64,000 nucleotides of DNA from the NCBI GenBank assembly GCA_905178155.1, contig CAJINV010000008.1, positions 2,533,762 through 2,597,761 of the forward strand, read 5' to 3'. This stretch comes from Amoebophrya sp. A120 (Eukaryota; Sar; Dinophyceae; Syndiniales; Amoebophryaceae). How positions within the stretch are numbered: position 1 is the stretch's first letter; each line of letters opens with the position of its first letter. The notes below the pieces were generated by a model. The model worked only from the letters and a program-made list of their open reading frames with translations, did no database searches and was not told where the DNA came from. Both the position numbers and the translations under genes were made by a program. Shown one piece after another: positions 45,959 through 56,565 of this stretch.

Positions 45959-48900
45959 TCACGCGACTTGCAAGAAAGACCGGTTGGCAGCACGACCGGT
46001 GGAGCCGTGCTGCCGAGAATTCGTCCCCGTTTGCGCAATGTGCAAATTCAATTTGGCTTTGAGACGCTCGACATCGTTGTGCAATTGCTTGGCGAGTTCT
46101 ACCAGAGACTGGTGGTGGTCCGTGACGTGCTTCTGCAAGTACTCTTCGAGGTTCCGTTATCAAAGGGAAAAATCCCCCCTCCCCATATCGAAATGGAAAT
46201 CTGTGATGCAGGATTTGGCTACACAAATCGGACTTGTCTTGCAGTAAGGCATCGCAGCCAGGTCCTCGGCCTAGGTAGGGGCGTATAGGTCTAGTTGCTT
46301 AGCATTGCAAACGGGTGCCCCCTAGGCGCAACAGCATGCCAAATCGCTTCCATAATGGTGCGGAAGCCTCTGCGCCTGTCTTCTTGCAAGACAGACGTGA
46401 TTTGTGACCTCAAATCAGCAACACAAATTTTCGGAAACATACCTTTTCGATATGGGGAGGGGGGATTTTTCCTCAGAATATCCGTTGAGTCTCCGTTTGT
46501 TCCGTTTCCACGTAGGTTTTCACCCCTTGAATCTCCTTCTCGACGTGAGTAAGCATCCTTTGCACTTCCTGAGCCACATTATACTCCTCGCCGACATGTT
46601 GATCCTTCTGCGGTGGTCTGGTGGCCACGTACAACTGGTCGCCCCCATGTTGATCCTTCTCGTCCCACCCGGTGCCCGTGCCCAGGGACCGCGCCGAATG
46701 GAGTTGAGTTTCGTCCGTGGTGCCGTCCTTTTCATTTGGGACGAGTACAGTCGATTCTGGACTTGCAGCTCTCTCCAATTCCAGCAGCGACGGCGCTTCC
46801 GGGACGAGCTGCGCGGGTTCATGGGTCGTGGCGCTGGCGTTCGTGACCTGCACAAAAGATGTGCTGCTTGTTGTACCGACTGAGCTCGGCTGCAGAGAAT
46901 TCGTCTGCAGGGGCCCGCTGTGCAGCGTGTGGTCCAATTTCGCCTCGAGGCTCTTCATGTCGCCACGCAACTCCGCGGCTAGCTGCGAAACGGACTGATG
47001 AAATTCCGTCACGTATTTGTGCACGTAGTCTGCGAGGTTGTGCCAATTCGCGGTTTGTTCGTCTGCCACGTATTGTCTCATTTCTTTCACTCGTTCATTC
47101 ACAAACTGGTCGCCCGCGTTCTTCTGCTCGTCCACGTGGTTGGATATATCGGACAACCACTTGTCCACAAAGTCGACGAGGAGGTCTTGCGCAGAATTCA
47201 TTGGAATTTGCTCCCTGGTGCCAGCCCTGTAGTTCCTCACGATCACGGTCGGACTTCCGCTCGTCAGTCCCACTAGCGAAGCGGCGTGGTGGGTTCGTGT
47301 CGTGACTAAACCCGCGGCGGCCGCCCCGCCACCACTCGACCCCACGGCCCGCGGACTTTCATTGTCGCTTGGTCCAGCGGGTTCTTCTTGCGACTCAAAG
47401 GCGCTGCTTGTGTTTGCTGCGGTGCTCGTGCTGCTCAGACCACCATCTTCAAGATTGACTTATCGTGGCGAACAGAAGAGATACCGAGCCCCTAGACCTC
47501 TGGCTCTTTCCTCGTCGTGACAATGTAGCGGGCCGAGGCCGACTACTCTTTGTATTGATTTGACGCAGCAGAGCTGATGGTGCCCTGCATGCTTGTCAAC
47601 AAGGTATGGTAGGTTTTTTTCATATTTCTATTGCGGAGCCTCTTCTTCGTGAAAATGATTCGCATTCGCGGCAATTGCTGCAACGCGGCCTATTTACAAA
47701 CATAAACTATGCAAGCAGGTGCAGCAAACCAGAAATACTTAACCTAAAGTTCTTGCGGTCATCGATATCAAATTTCTCACGACGTACTGTTGAGGGGGAG
47801 TCATTGCCGCAACATCCTCGTTCCAGCAGCGACGTTTCGGGGAGATCTGGCGATATGCCTGACCTTTTCTCCGTAAAACTGGTCCCCGCCATGGGACGGT
47901 GCATGAGTGGTAGTGTGTGCGTCCGATCACCAAAAGCATCATTGCCCGACCGCCCCAGTTATCGCGCAGAACAAAAACACCGAGCCCTAATTGCATTAAT
48001 TCTTATTCCAGTTGATATCTACGCCTACTCCATCAGACGGCCGAGCCTGCCCTGCCCGGACTAAAGCAACAGCTGTGTCCACTTCTTCTGAAAACAGAAG
48101 GGCTCCTTCAGTTGCTGTAAAATGAGTCGGCAAGCGTACCTTCTCTGTCTTTCGCTTTTCCACGCTAAGCATACTATTCTACTCCTCATGTTGCAAGATT
48201 TATAAATATGCAAAATTTGGTGAAGCGAGCCACAAGAACGTTGTACTCTGCAAAGGAATCGGAATGAGAATCTGCGATTCGGGTATCTGTCTCAAATTTT
48301 TCGCTTGATATGGACACTTGTGGTCGTGCCCTAACCGGAGAGGCTACCGATCGGAGCATGGCTTGTTTTTCAGGAGAATCAGGACCCTGTTCGTGGTGGA
48401 AGGACTTAAGATGATAACCATGTGAGATATCAAGACAATCACAGGCTGAATTTCGAACTCGTCCGAAGCTTGCCACTTAAATGATATGCCAAGAAGACAA
48501 AAGCGAAATCATCATCATCATCATCATCATCGTCTATCCTGCACTGGAAAGGCGTGCATGAGGTTTAGGGTCCTGCTCGAAAGACAAAAAAAGGATAGAA
48601 AAGCAAAATGGCGCACTCCCACTTTAACAAAGCAACTAGTGTCATCATCATGTCGTAACCCATGCCAAAAAAGCACAGATGCGTACTTACCGGCAAGCCA
48701 TCGCCAAGTGACTGCGCCAAGCCAAAGCGCCCATTTGTACTAGGTGCACTACTCGCCGCCGACACTTCCACTTGCGTTTGCCCTGGACGCGTCCCGCGGC
48801 TTTCGCTCCTGGTGCTCCGAGTTGCGCCAAAAGATGAAACATGGTGTGGGGGCCCGCGGCCGGCTCCACCTCCTCCAGCAACATCATCATCATGTCTTGC

Positions 48901-49600
48901 CTCTTTCCTTGCTTGAGTTTCACGGCGAGCACCACGTATAGGAACAGATGCAGAGCGCTGTAATCATGAAATTTTGCACCATGTTTGTGATCGAAGTTGT
49001 TGTTTTCTTTGTCTGAGCAGATGATGTGAATGGTGGTATGCGCATGCGAAGTCACGATTCTTTCGGTTCCGGATCTACCCAGAGGCTGAGATAAATTTCA
49101 AGCATGTATCCGTTGAAACACGGACCTGATCCAGAATGCTCCTCGTCACTGTTTATGTAAACTAAGTGAACTTCTGCAAAAGGAGACTAGTAAACAGGCC
49201 GATGCTCTTCAAGGAAAGCACGCAAATAGCGGAAGATGAAGATCTCCAAGAACTTGATATATCATACATAAAGCAAATATATCGTACACACAAACATTTT
49301 TAAGGGATCCGACGTGAAAATAAAGAACTGGCGCGCGAGCAAACACAGCCCTAGCCGACCGAGTGAATAGTAGTCATTTCCATCATGAGCACTTCTTTCA
49401 GCTAGCATACAGCTGCTAAGCACTCTTTTTACGTACCTGTTGCGATTCGCCGAGCATTGTAGTGCGAGAGCTTTCGACCGGTCCCCACTCCGAAGGCCCA
49501 GACCCTTGGCGCGCTTTTGATTTTGGTCTCGGCGGTCCATTGAACGCGGTCACAGGCGGATTGGCCTGCAGTGGTGGTTTTGGCAAATCGAAATTGTATT
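45959..49600 (-). CDS. Coiled-coil protein with an internal repeat
   Basis: Exons read from about 49600 down: 49600-49440 (Pro-rich, donor GTACGT), about 48925-48700 (Gly/Ser-rich, donor GTAAGTACGC), about 47950-47800, 47453-46481 and 46152-45959, with the stop at 45959-45961. The last two join in frame by removing the introner at 46158. The exon ending at 46481 holds helical, charged sequence (NLADYVHKYVTEFHQSV). The last exon holds a second copy, NLEEYLQKHVTDHHQSL, about 60 residues long in both cases. No known family. The 5' end is uncertain: the coiled-coil exons at 50.3-50.9 kb may be its beginning. Confidence 0.6.
46158..46480. mobile_element. Introner, G/C-tract family, repeat TCCGT
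   Basis: 323 bp. Ends TATCAAAGGGAAAAAT then CCCCCCTCCCC, with the inverse at the right. Perfect TCCGT flanks. The join TQRNLEEYLQ is in frame. Same family as 60605-60930. Confidence 0.93.
47455..47995. repeat. Similar ~37-bp segments at two intron 3' ends
   Basis: Segments at about 47459-47496 and 47958-47994 share a CGAGCCC block, an A-rich tract and TTATCG in the same order. Each lies just before an exon on the sense (minus) strand, so two introns of this gene seem to share a 3' end. Confidence 0.55.
48508..48531. repeat. (ATC)8 microsatellite
   Basis: Eight perfect ATC units in a presumed intron of the coiled-coil gene. Confidence 0.95.
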
Positions 49601-49713
49601 TCTATTTTCCGCTGTCTCCTGTGCAAACAAAGCCTGACACGACAGTTACGATCGCAAAGAGTGAACGCCTCTGCATGATCATAATCATCTAACTGCATTG
49701 TCGGGAGCGTGCA

Positions 49714-50223
49714 ATGGCTTGGGTCCTGGTTCTACTTCAAGTGTTTGCATGTCTTAGTCAGGGCACAGCAAGACATGCTACGATTAGTGGAGTTTCGTGT
49801 TCATCTAGTATAATCCAAAACCAAATGCCAATCTGGGTCATTGCATTGATTAATGTGCTCAGGATAAAAAAAGAACAAGGACCCAAAAGCGACCAACTCA
49901 CGACGGAGCTACTTCGAGACAGCCAGGACATCGCTAAGACAGCCAAAGTCAAAGAAATTGCAGACTGCCACTGCGCGGCACAGGAATACGAAATTGTGCC
50001 TCCGCTACCCCCATGTGGAAACGAATGTCGCAGTGTTCGCTATGCGCGAACTCGAAATTGCCCCGTGAAGATTTTTCGGGCCTTCTTCTTGCAACTGCAG
50101 TTGACTGGATTCGCAAGAACCCTTTTTATTACTTACGCTTGGCAGAACAAGAACGGGATCAGCTCGCAACGGAGCTGCACCAAGCCAGTCCAGATTTTTT
50201 TCTTAGAAGGTAGAGACCCTTGA
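49714..50223 (+). CDS. Doubtful plus-strand frame with signal-like N-terminus
   Basis: A 169-codon frame begins with a hydrophobic stretch (MAWVLVLLQVFACLSQG). Its segment SDQLTTELLRDSQD resembles DQLATELHQASPD, found in another plus frame downstream (50150-50200), so the DNA has a local duplication. It would be the only plus-strand gene in the window and lies inside or beside a minus-strand gene. Probably not a real gene. Confidence 0.2.
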   Translation: MAWVLVLLQVFACLSQGTARHATISGVSCSSSIIQNQMPIWVIALINVLRIKKEQGPKSDQLTTELLRDSQDIAKTAKVKEIADCHCAAQEYEIVPPLPPCGNECRSVRYARTRNCPVKIFRAFFLQLQLTGFARTLFITYAWQNKNGISSQRSCTKPVQIFFLEGRDP

Positions 50224-50299
50224 CCTTCTTGCGCGGTTTCTTTAGTATTGAAGTACGTCTACAAACACCTACACGACCACGACGCATGATGCGCAGATA

Positions 50300-50876
50300 T
50301 GTATATATTTTTATAAAGCATAATTTGTACCGCTGACCGTGACTCTCCGAGCGCAACTCCAGGTGGCGGCGAAATCGTGTTCGTCGTCCTGCAACCTCCC
50401 GCTGTCGTTCCTCCTGCAGCACCAGGCCCCCGATTTTGTGTCACGAGGGACGCCGTCTGCTGCCCCCCGCCCATGATCTTCAGCTCGCGAACTTGGTTCT
50501 TCAAAGACTCAATTTCCTCCTTCAAGCCCGCGACGCTTTATTCAGCCGTTCTTGGATCGCTTTGGCGGCCGTGAACCTGGCTCTTCAACGACGCCACCTC
50601 CTTGTTGAGTCCGCCTGCCAAGGCCGTGACTTGCTCCTTCAGATCGGCGATCTCTTTCGCTTGCTCATCGACGATTTCACTCATGCGTTCCTGTGACTCG
50701 CCACGCCTTCGAACATCGAGAGCTAGGTCGATACTATGGAAGGGACGAAGTAGATGATCCAGCAGAAAGGTGCGCTGCCAACCCCGAACGACAACGAACC
50801 GCCGCCGCCGAAGTAACAGTAAGTAAAAAAATAATCTGAAGGCGCTGCAAAAGGTATAGATACGTTCACGATTCAT
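50300..50876 (-). pseudogene. Coiled-coil exons with frame breaks
   Basis: Sense frame 1 gives VDEQAKEIADLKEQVTALAG to KSQ near 50570. A second frame continues AAKAIQERLNKAS, and a third continues LKEEIESLKNQVRELK. Only about 60 bp separate them, too little for an ordinary intron, so two small indels are likely. Upstream, the frame starts with a Met at 50876 followed by a hydrophobic and Arg-rich stretch. It may be a decayed gene, a 5' part of the neighbour below 49.6 kb, or affected by sequence error. Confidence 0.4.
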
Positions 50877-51690
50877 CTCCCTTTTTCATCTGTGGGAGGC
50901 TCACAAACCACACCCCCGGCATGTGCAGGCGCTAGATGGGCCGCGGGCGCTTCGCGAGGCTGGTGGAAGTTTGCCTTTGCGCACGCTCGCTACCTACCCC
51001 ATCTGGGATAGCGCTTTTGAATTTGATGCGATTTATCTCTGCTACCACGAATCCCGGCGATAAATTTTTCTTTTTTCGTGTTTGGTTTTACCCTTGCACC
51101 GATCCTGGCTCGGCCCTTTCGCTGGCACTCTGTCGATGCGCGCGGCTGAACAGTAGTGAACCACCCTAGGCCTGTGAAAGCGAAAACTTCTAAGTATCAC
51201 AATCACAGCTCGAACTGCATTTTTTGCGTTGCAGACACTATGCTCAAAGTCGTCCTGCTCCCGAAGCCGCCCCCGCCGCGTGGGCCTAGATAATTTTCGC
51301 TAAAAGTGCCGGCTTAAAAGCGAAACAGGTCGGTTGATTGTTAAGACGAGGCCAGAACGCAATCCTAATAAGTTGATTCTCGTTCTCCGACCCATAAATA
51401 CTACTGGAACTGATACAGAGTTAGCGTGACCCCAAACAACTCCTTGAGTCTAATAGGCGCTAGGAGGACCAACCACGAAACCGCCGCGCCGAGCTGCCCG
51501 AGCGCTACTGCAAGTCTCACTCGCCATCAAGAAAATGGATAGCTCGCGCAACGCGCTTCAAAGTAAGTGGGAGATGAAAAGCCCCTGCAAAACAACCTTG
51601 TCCAAGTACGACAATGCATCACATGGGAGTAGATTGATAGGATACTAGTTTTCATATAAAAAACGCATATCCGTAGAGTAGCAGTAGCAG

Positions 51691-52518
51691 TCACGATTCC
51701 GAAACAAGATCACCCATTTTTCCTTCATATTTAAACCTGGACCTCACATCTTCCTTGACCTCCTTCACGAGAGCATCAACACCATCCATCTTCTGAGCAG
51801 CCATCTCGAAATCCTTCAACTTCATCTTTGTCTCGTGTTGTTCTTTGCTATTCTCCGTGCGCATTTTGCTATTCTCCATGCGCATTTTGTCCAGCTCATA
51901 ATTGATGTGCGCTTCTAAAGTATTCAAGCCCACTTTTGACGATTCGCTGATGATATTGGAACGCTCCATCACTTTATCCACGATTTTCAGTGTAGTTTCC
52001 ACCTGGGGCATTTCACGGGCAAGGAGACGGTCGAAATTCCGGTCACTGAAGCTGTCGTGGACCTTCACCTTGTGGTATTCCGTCCTCCCGTCTTCTAACT
52101 CTTCAAACACCTTCACATAGTAGGGGCTATGCTCGTAATTCATCCGGTCGTCGTCGTCATTCTGAAGGTTCACGTCATTTGAGGTGGCTGGATCTGAAAC
52201 GTCAACCACGGGGACTTCATGTTGTGGCCAAAGACCACCAAATGCACTAAATGCGCCAGCAAGTCCACTAAAAGCGCTAGCGATACCACCATCATGTTGC
52301 GACAGCACCCCGCCTTTGTCTTGTTGACGTTGTGGCGGGTTTTGCCGCTGGTGCAAGTTCCGCTTGTCTGCGTCCGGGGGATCTAACCGATTATATGTCA
52401 CGCCCGGTTGTTGTTCAGGGCCGCTCGTTTCTCTCGTCGCTGCCTGTACCCTGGGCCTAGAAGTAAGCCAAAACAACACACAGGGGGATACAAAAATGCG
52501 CACGATCGGCTTTCTCAT
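51691..52518 (-). CDS. Secreted coiled-coil protein, unknown
   Basis: One uninterrupted exon of 275 codons. The N-terminus is a classical signal peptide (Met-Arg-Lys, then a hydrophobic core, with likely cleavage after VQA near residue 26). A Gln/Asp/Pro-rich region, a small Gly/Ala/Phe-rich patch and a long charged helix with heptads from about residue 165 to 265 follow. The helix contains a 7-residue tandem unit, KMRMENS / KMRTENS. No catalytic motif. In a parasite such a protein could be exported, but that is speculation. Confidence 0.7.
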   Translation of the reverse strand: MRKPIVRIFVSPCVLFWLTSRPRVQAATRETSGPEQQPGVTYNRLDPPDADKRNLHQRQNPPQRQQDKGGVLSQHDGGIASAFSGLAGAFSAFGGLWPQHEVPVVDVSDPATSNDVNLQNDDDDRMNYEHSPYYVKVFEELEDGRTEYHKVKVHDSFSDRNFDRLLAREMPQVETTLKIVDKVMERSNIISESSKVGLNTLEAHINYELDKMRMENSKMRTENSKEQHETKMKLKDFEMAAQKMDGVDALVKEVKEDVRSRFKYEGKMGDLVSES

Positions 52519-52529
52519 CTTCGTATGAC

Positions 52530-54640
52530 ACGTTGTTGTACACTACAACGGGGTCACGGCGCAGTCGCAGTTTTAGTAAAAGGAGGCACTACTACCGAAC
52601 GCTAGTTTGGTGAAGTGAGCGCTACCACAGGTTTTGAGTCCTCGACGACGATCCAAAATTACGGCCGCTTTTCTGAAGATGACGATATGAGTCGGCTTCG
52701 TCGGCTATTGTCTCCTCTTGCGTTGCCCAGCTGATGGAGTTGTGTTGGAGGAGACGTTCTTTTACATTTTTATTTCTTTGCTGCAGTAAAGGCAAAAAGA
52801 AAAACGGCTCGGACGAGTTACATGTAGGTAAAAATACCAGAATAGGCTCTTTGAGTTGGTAGGTTGCTTCACGATGTAATTCTAGTACCGGTATCAAATG
52901 GAGAGGACCTGCTCAGATTGACATTAGTAATGAAGAGTTCTCTTTAAATCGACGTTGATTTCCATTTCACGTACGACGAATCCACAACGAACATACATGT
53001 ATCATCAACGACAAGACCGAATCCAGAATCCTTGAAGACAGAGCAGAGAGAACGATCATGCTGTTGACACGACAAAAGCAAAACAACGTATCTTCCAAGA
53101 TAAAGTTTACCAGCATAACCGAGGAGCATCTCTTTGTTTAAGTTTTCTTTCAAACAAATCATTCACGGACGAAGCGATCAGAGGTACGAAATACCGAGAG
53201 AGCACCTCATAAGCGCAACACGATAAAAGCTAATTTGTAACGTAAACGAGAATTCGTTTACGAGGACGACGACAGAAATACAGGCAACAGAAGCGCCACC
53301 CATCCTCCTCTTCCTTGTGAACGACGACCGACGATTATGTATGGTCAATGACATCAAAGGCGAACACATTTTCACACCTTCCTTCTTCAGTGAAAACAAT
53401 AATGCCGTCATCGTACGACGAGGCAAGCCCAGGCTTGCACTTTTCTATGTGAAAGTGACCACTCGTCAGGCACTTTTTCTTCTCCCCAAAGGTCGCGGAC
53501 GGGGCGGGTTCGAAAATCTAGTCCAGTCGCTTACCATGCTTAACAGGTGTCAGAAAAGAATTGCAATTCCTCCACTTGTTCCTTGGAAGGAAGTAAGCCC
53601 TACTTGACCGTCCTCTTGTTGTAATCCAATAGCAGCACATGTCGACGAGAAGGAGAACATCAGATACTACTGATTCTTCGATCTCCACGTACTCGATTGC
53701 TAACGTTCCAGCACAGAACGCCGTTCCGTCGAGGAGAAGCGATACATACTGTAAGTCGTAACATTCGGAGCTAAGTAGAAGAGATCTTTCCTGCCTCTGC
53801 ATATAGTATTTCTTCTTGTTCGCGAAAAAATGCAACAGTACTTTTTTCCAGCAGCGAAGCGACAGTCTGCGCCCTGATCCTACGAGAAGCGGTTTAATAG
53901 CCGTCGAAGTTCGCCTTCTTGCATAGGGGTTTTATGCTGTCGTCGTGATACCCAAAAATTATTCAGGAGAAGTAATGTACTGTGATGAAAAGAAGGAAAT
54001 GCTGCTTAGCGGTGTTGGGAGGACAGAGCACAAGAGATCATCTGCTCTGTCACCTACACAAAGTGATCGTTGTAACAATTTTACAATGGATAAAGTGCGG
54101 CTAAAAGCAAATCTTCAAGTTCATCTGGGGGGCGGAATGTTTGTCTTGCCTGAATAAACGAAAGTGGTCTGTAGCGCTGGGGGGTGACACTCCTACATGC
54201 TCTGCTTGGGCTATTCACGGGTGTAGCTCCTAAGACTTTGGTACTCGTTCATAGCCCAGGACAACAATCATTCGCTCTTTTCGTTTTTGAGTAATATCAA
54301 TCCTGTAACAAAAAAATAGCTACAGGCATAGAAGTTCTTCAGGCGGGCGGGTAGTGCTTGATGAATTGCTCTGATTTTTGTGCTGCGAAAGAGATCTAAT
54401 AAAGCGATTTCTGGTATAATAAGAGACATACTTATGCGAAAATTGTGATGTTTTAGCTATTTGGTTCTGAAAAAGAGTGTCGAAAGAGTGAAATTGGATC
54501 TTTGCCAACGTAGTTCATCCAGATTTGGATCGTCTTGAAACCGCCGTGGCGAAACCACAAAAGAGAGTGGATCCGCCATTTTTCTTCTGTTCTTGCAAGG
54601 AGAAATTGAAAGTGCGCAACATCGAAGAAAAAGACGAGAA
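52530..54640. other. Intergenic region
   Basis: About 2.1 kb between the calmodulin stop and the secreted-protein start. Several short frames on both strands, none with coding character or a known domain. No introner ends seen. Confidence 0.5.
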
Positions 54641-54654
54641 AAACCAAGAACAAA

Positions 54655-55386
54655 TTACTTGGCCATCATCATCTTGACGAACTCCTCGTAGTTGATCTGC
54701 CCATCACCGTCGACATCCGCCTCCCGGATCATCTCGTCGACTTCTTCGTCAGTCAGCTTCTCACCCAAGTTGGTCATCACGTGACGCAACTCCGCGGCGG
54801 AGATGAAACCGTTGCCATCACGATCGAAGACCTGTGGGCGTGTGCGACATCAAAAGTCGTTAAGGTTCAATTTCTTGTTATTGCCAAATCATGTTCAAGC
54901 CATTGCCATTTCAGCCTTGTTTTAAGTACTTATTCTTATTATAGAAATATCTGATTTTTTTTCATCAAAATCAAGAAATGTCAGTACCTTGAACGCCTCG
55001 ATGAGCTCCTCCTCCGTATCGGTGTCCTTCATTTTCCGGGCCATTAAGGACAGAAACTCCGGGAAGTCGATGGTTCCGTTACCATCGGCATCGACTTCGT
55101 TGATCATGTCCTGCAACTCGGCCTCGGTCGGGTTTTGACCTGAGTAATTTTTTTCATTTCCCTCGGATGCTCTACTTCGATACTTGCATGCCTAGCTAAA
55201 TCCATTTTCGAGCAAGTGAAAACATGCATTTTCATTTTTAGGTAAGAGGTGAATAAGCATGATACCCAAGGAGCGCATGACGGTTCCCAGCTCCTTGGTT
55301 GTGATGGTGCCATCGCCATCCTTATCGAACAGGGAGAAGGCCTCCTTGAATTCGGCGATCTGCTCTTCGGTCAGTTGGTCAGCCAT
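54655..55386 (-). CDS. Calmodulin
   Basis: Three exons, 55386-55266, 55139-54988 and 54831-54655, make 149 residues, the usual calmodulin length. Four EF-hand loops are complete: [36 protein letters not shown] and [12 protein letters not shown], so four calcium sites are expected. The protein ends MMMAK. Both introns are GT-AG: 55140-55265 (donor GTATCA, acceptor CTCAG) and 54832-54987 (donor GTACTG, acceptor CCACAG). It is the only complete multi-exon gene in the window with no introner. Near-identical to calmodulin across eukaryotes, acting as the cytosolic calcium sensor. Confidence 0.98.
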
Positions 55387-55389
55387 TTT

Positions 55390-56560
55390 TGTTGTTTTTT
55401 TGTAAAAATTACAAAAAAGAGTTGTGTCGCTTTCGTGTGTGAGTAGAGAAAACTCCTACTAAAGTTTTGTGTTTTATTGCGGCGGAAAAAGTGAGGTGTC
55501 TGCGGGGCGGGACTACTTCTTATTTATTTTTCCTGGTGAATCATTTTCAGAAGAGCCACATTTCATCTGCCATTCAGATGGAAGAGAGAGGTCGAGTTGG
55601 TATACTGTACATCAATCCCAGTTGAGACCAGAGGAAGGTCGCGTTATACCTAGTCTAGGTTAGGGTTAGCCATTCGGTACGTGGGCCATGAAAATACTCC
55701 TTCTGTTTTTTCGCGTACGCTTTGCTTGTTGTGATAAAACTCACGTCTACGTACTTCTATTTTTTCGATTCCTACCGGAAACGTAGTTCATCGTTCTTGC
55801 TATCTTACGTCTTTTCTCGTGCGTTCTTCTCACCCGATTCGTGTTGTTTGTACGTTCCGACGTAGTGCTTTCTTGCATCATCTTCTTTGTACGAACCGAG
55901 TTGTTCAATCATCTCTCCGGATTACATGATACGTCTATGTGTAGTCTATCCGATGCTTCAAGGTTAATGAGATCTGAGGCTGGCGAGCATCTCGAACGTC
56001 AACGTCTACGGTTTATCGATAAGACCTCGTCCTTCTTAATTCATATCATCTTTTGATATAGTCCGAGTGCGACGAGTACGCAGGAGCAACCATATAAAGT
56101 AAGTAGTCAGCCTTGGACGATTATGTACAGCTTGACCATGCGCGATGCTCCAAGCCTATCATGTTTTTCATATTAAGTACTTGATTCAAATTCAATTGCC
56201 AACTACTCGCCGGCTGCCATTGACCAGGATCCGACGCTGCTGCAGTAAATGGAGGGCGCGTTGATGACCAATACTACACTAAATGTGAGTCCACCTAAAC
56301 AAGACTTCCTTAACCTCCCTATGTACTTTCCTAAATCAAAAACTAACATAAGGTCAAAACTGCCCGAAGGAATGCGAACCAATCGGGATGAGGATGCTGC
56401 TGTGCTGTAGTTCGAAGCGCAATAGAATCGGAACAAAAATCAAACGGATCGAGAGAAAAATTCACGTTCTTATGTTCCGCTCCCTCATTCCAGGGAAAAA
56501 TCTCGTCCCGGTACATTTGGGCTCAAAAGTACTCAACAAAATTTTTGTGTGATTTTTTCT
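55390..56560. other. Intergenic region upstream of calmodulin
   Basis: About 1.2 kb holding the 3' flank of the long gene and the presumed promoter of calmodulin. I see no TATA-like element that I would defend, no coding exon and no introner. Confidence 0.5.
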
Positions 56561-56565
56561 TTGAC

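Noticed and set aside
48508-48531. CRISPR-like or regular array
   Set aside because: It is a simple (ATC)8 tract with no spacers, in a eukaryotic intron.
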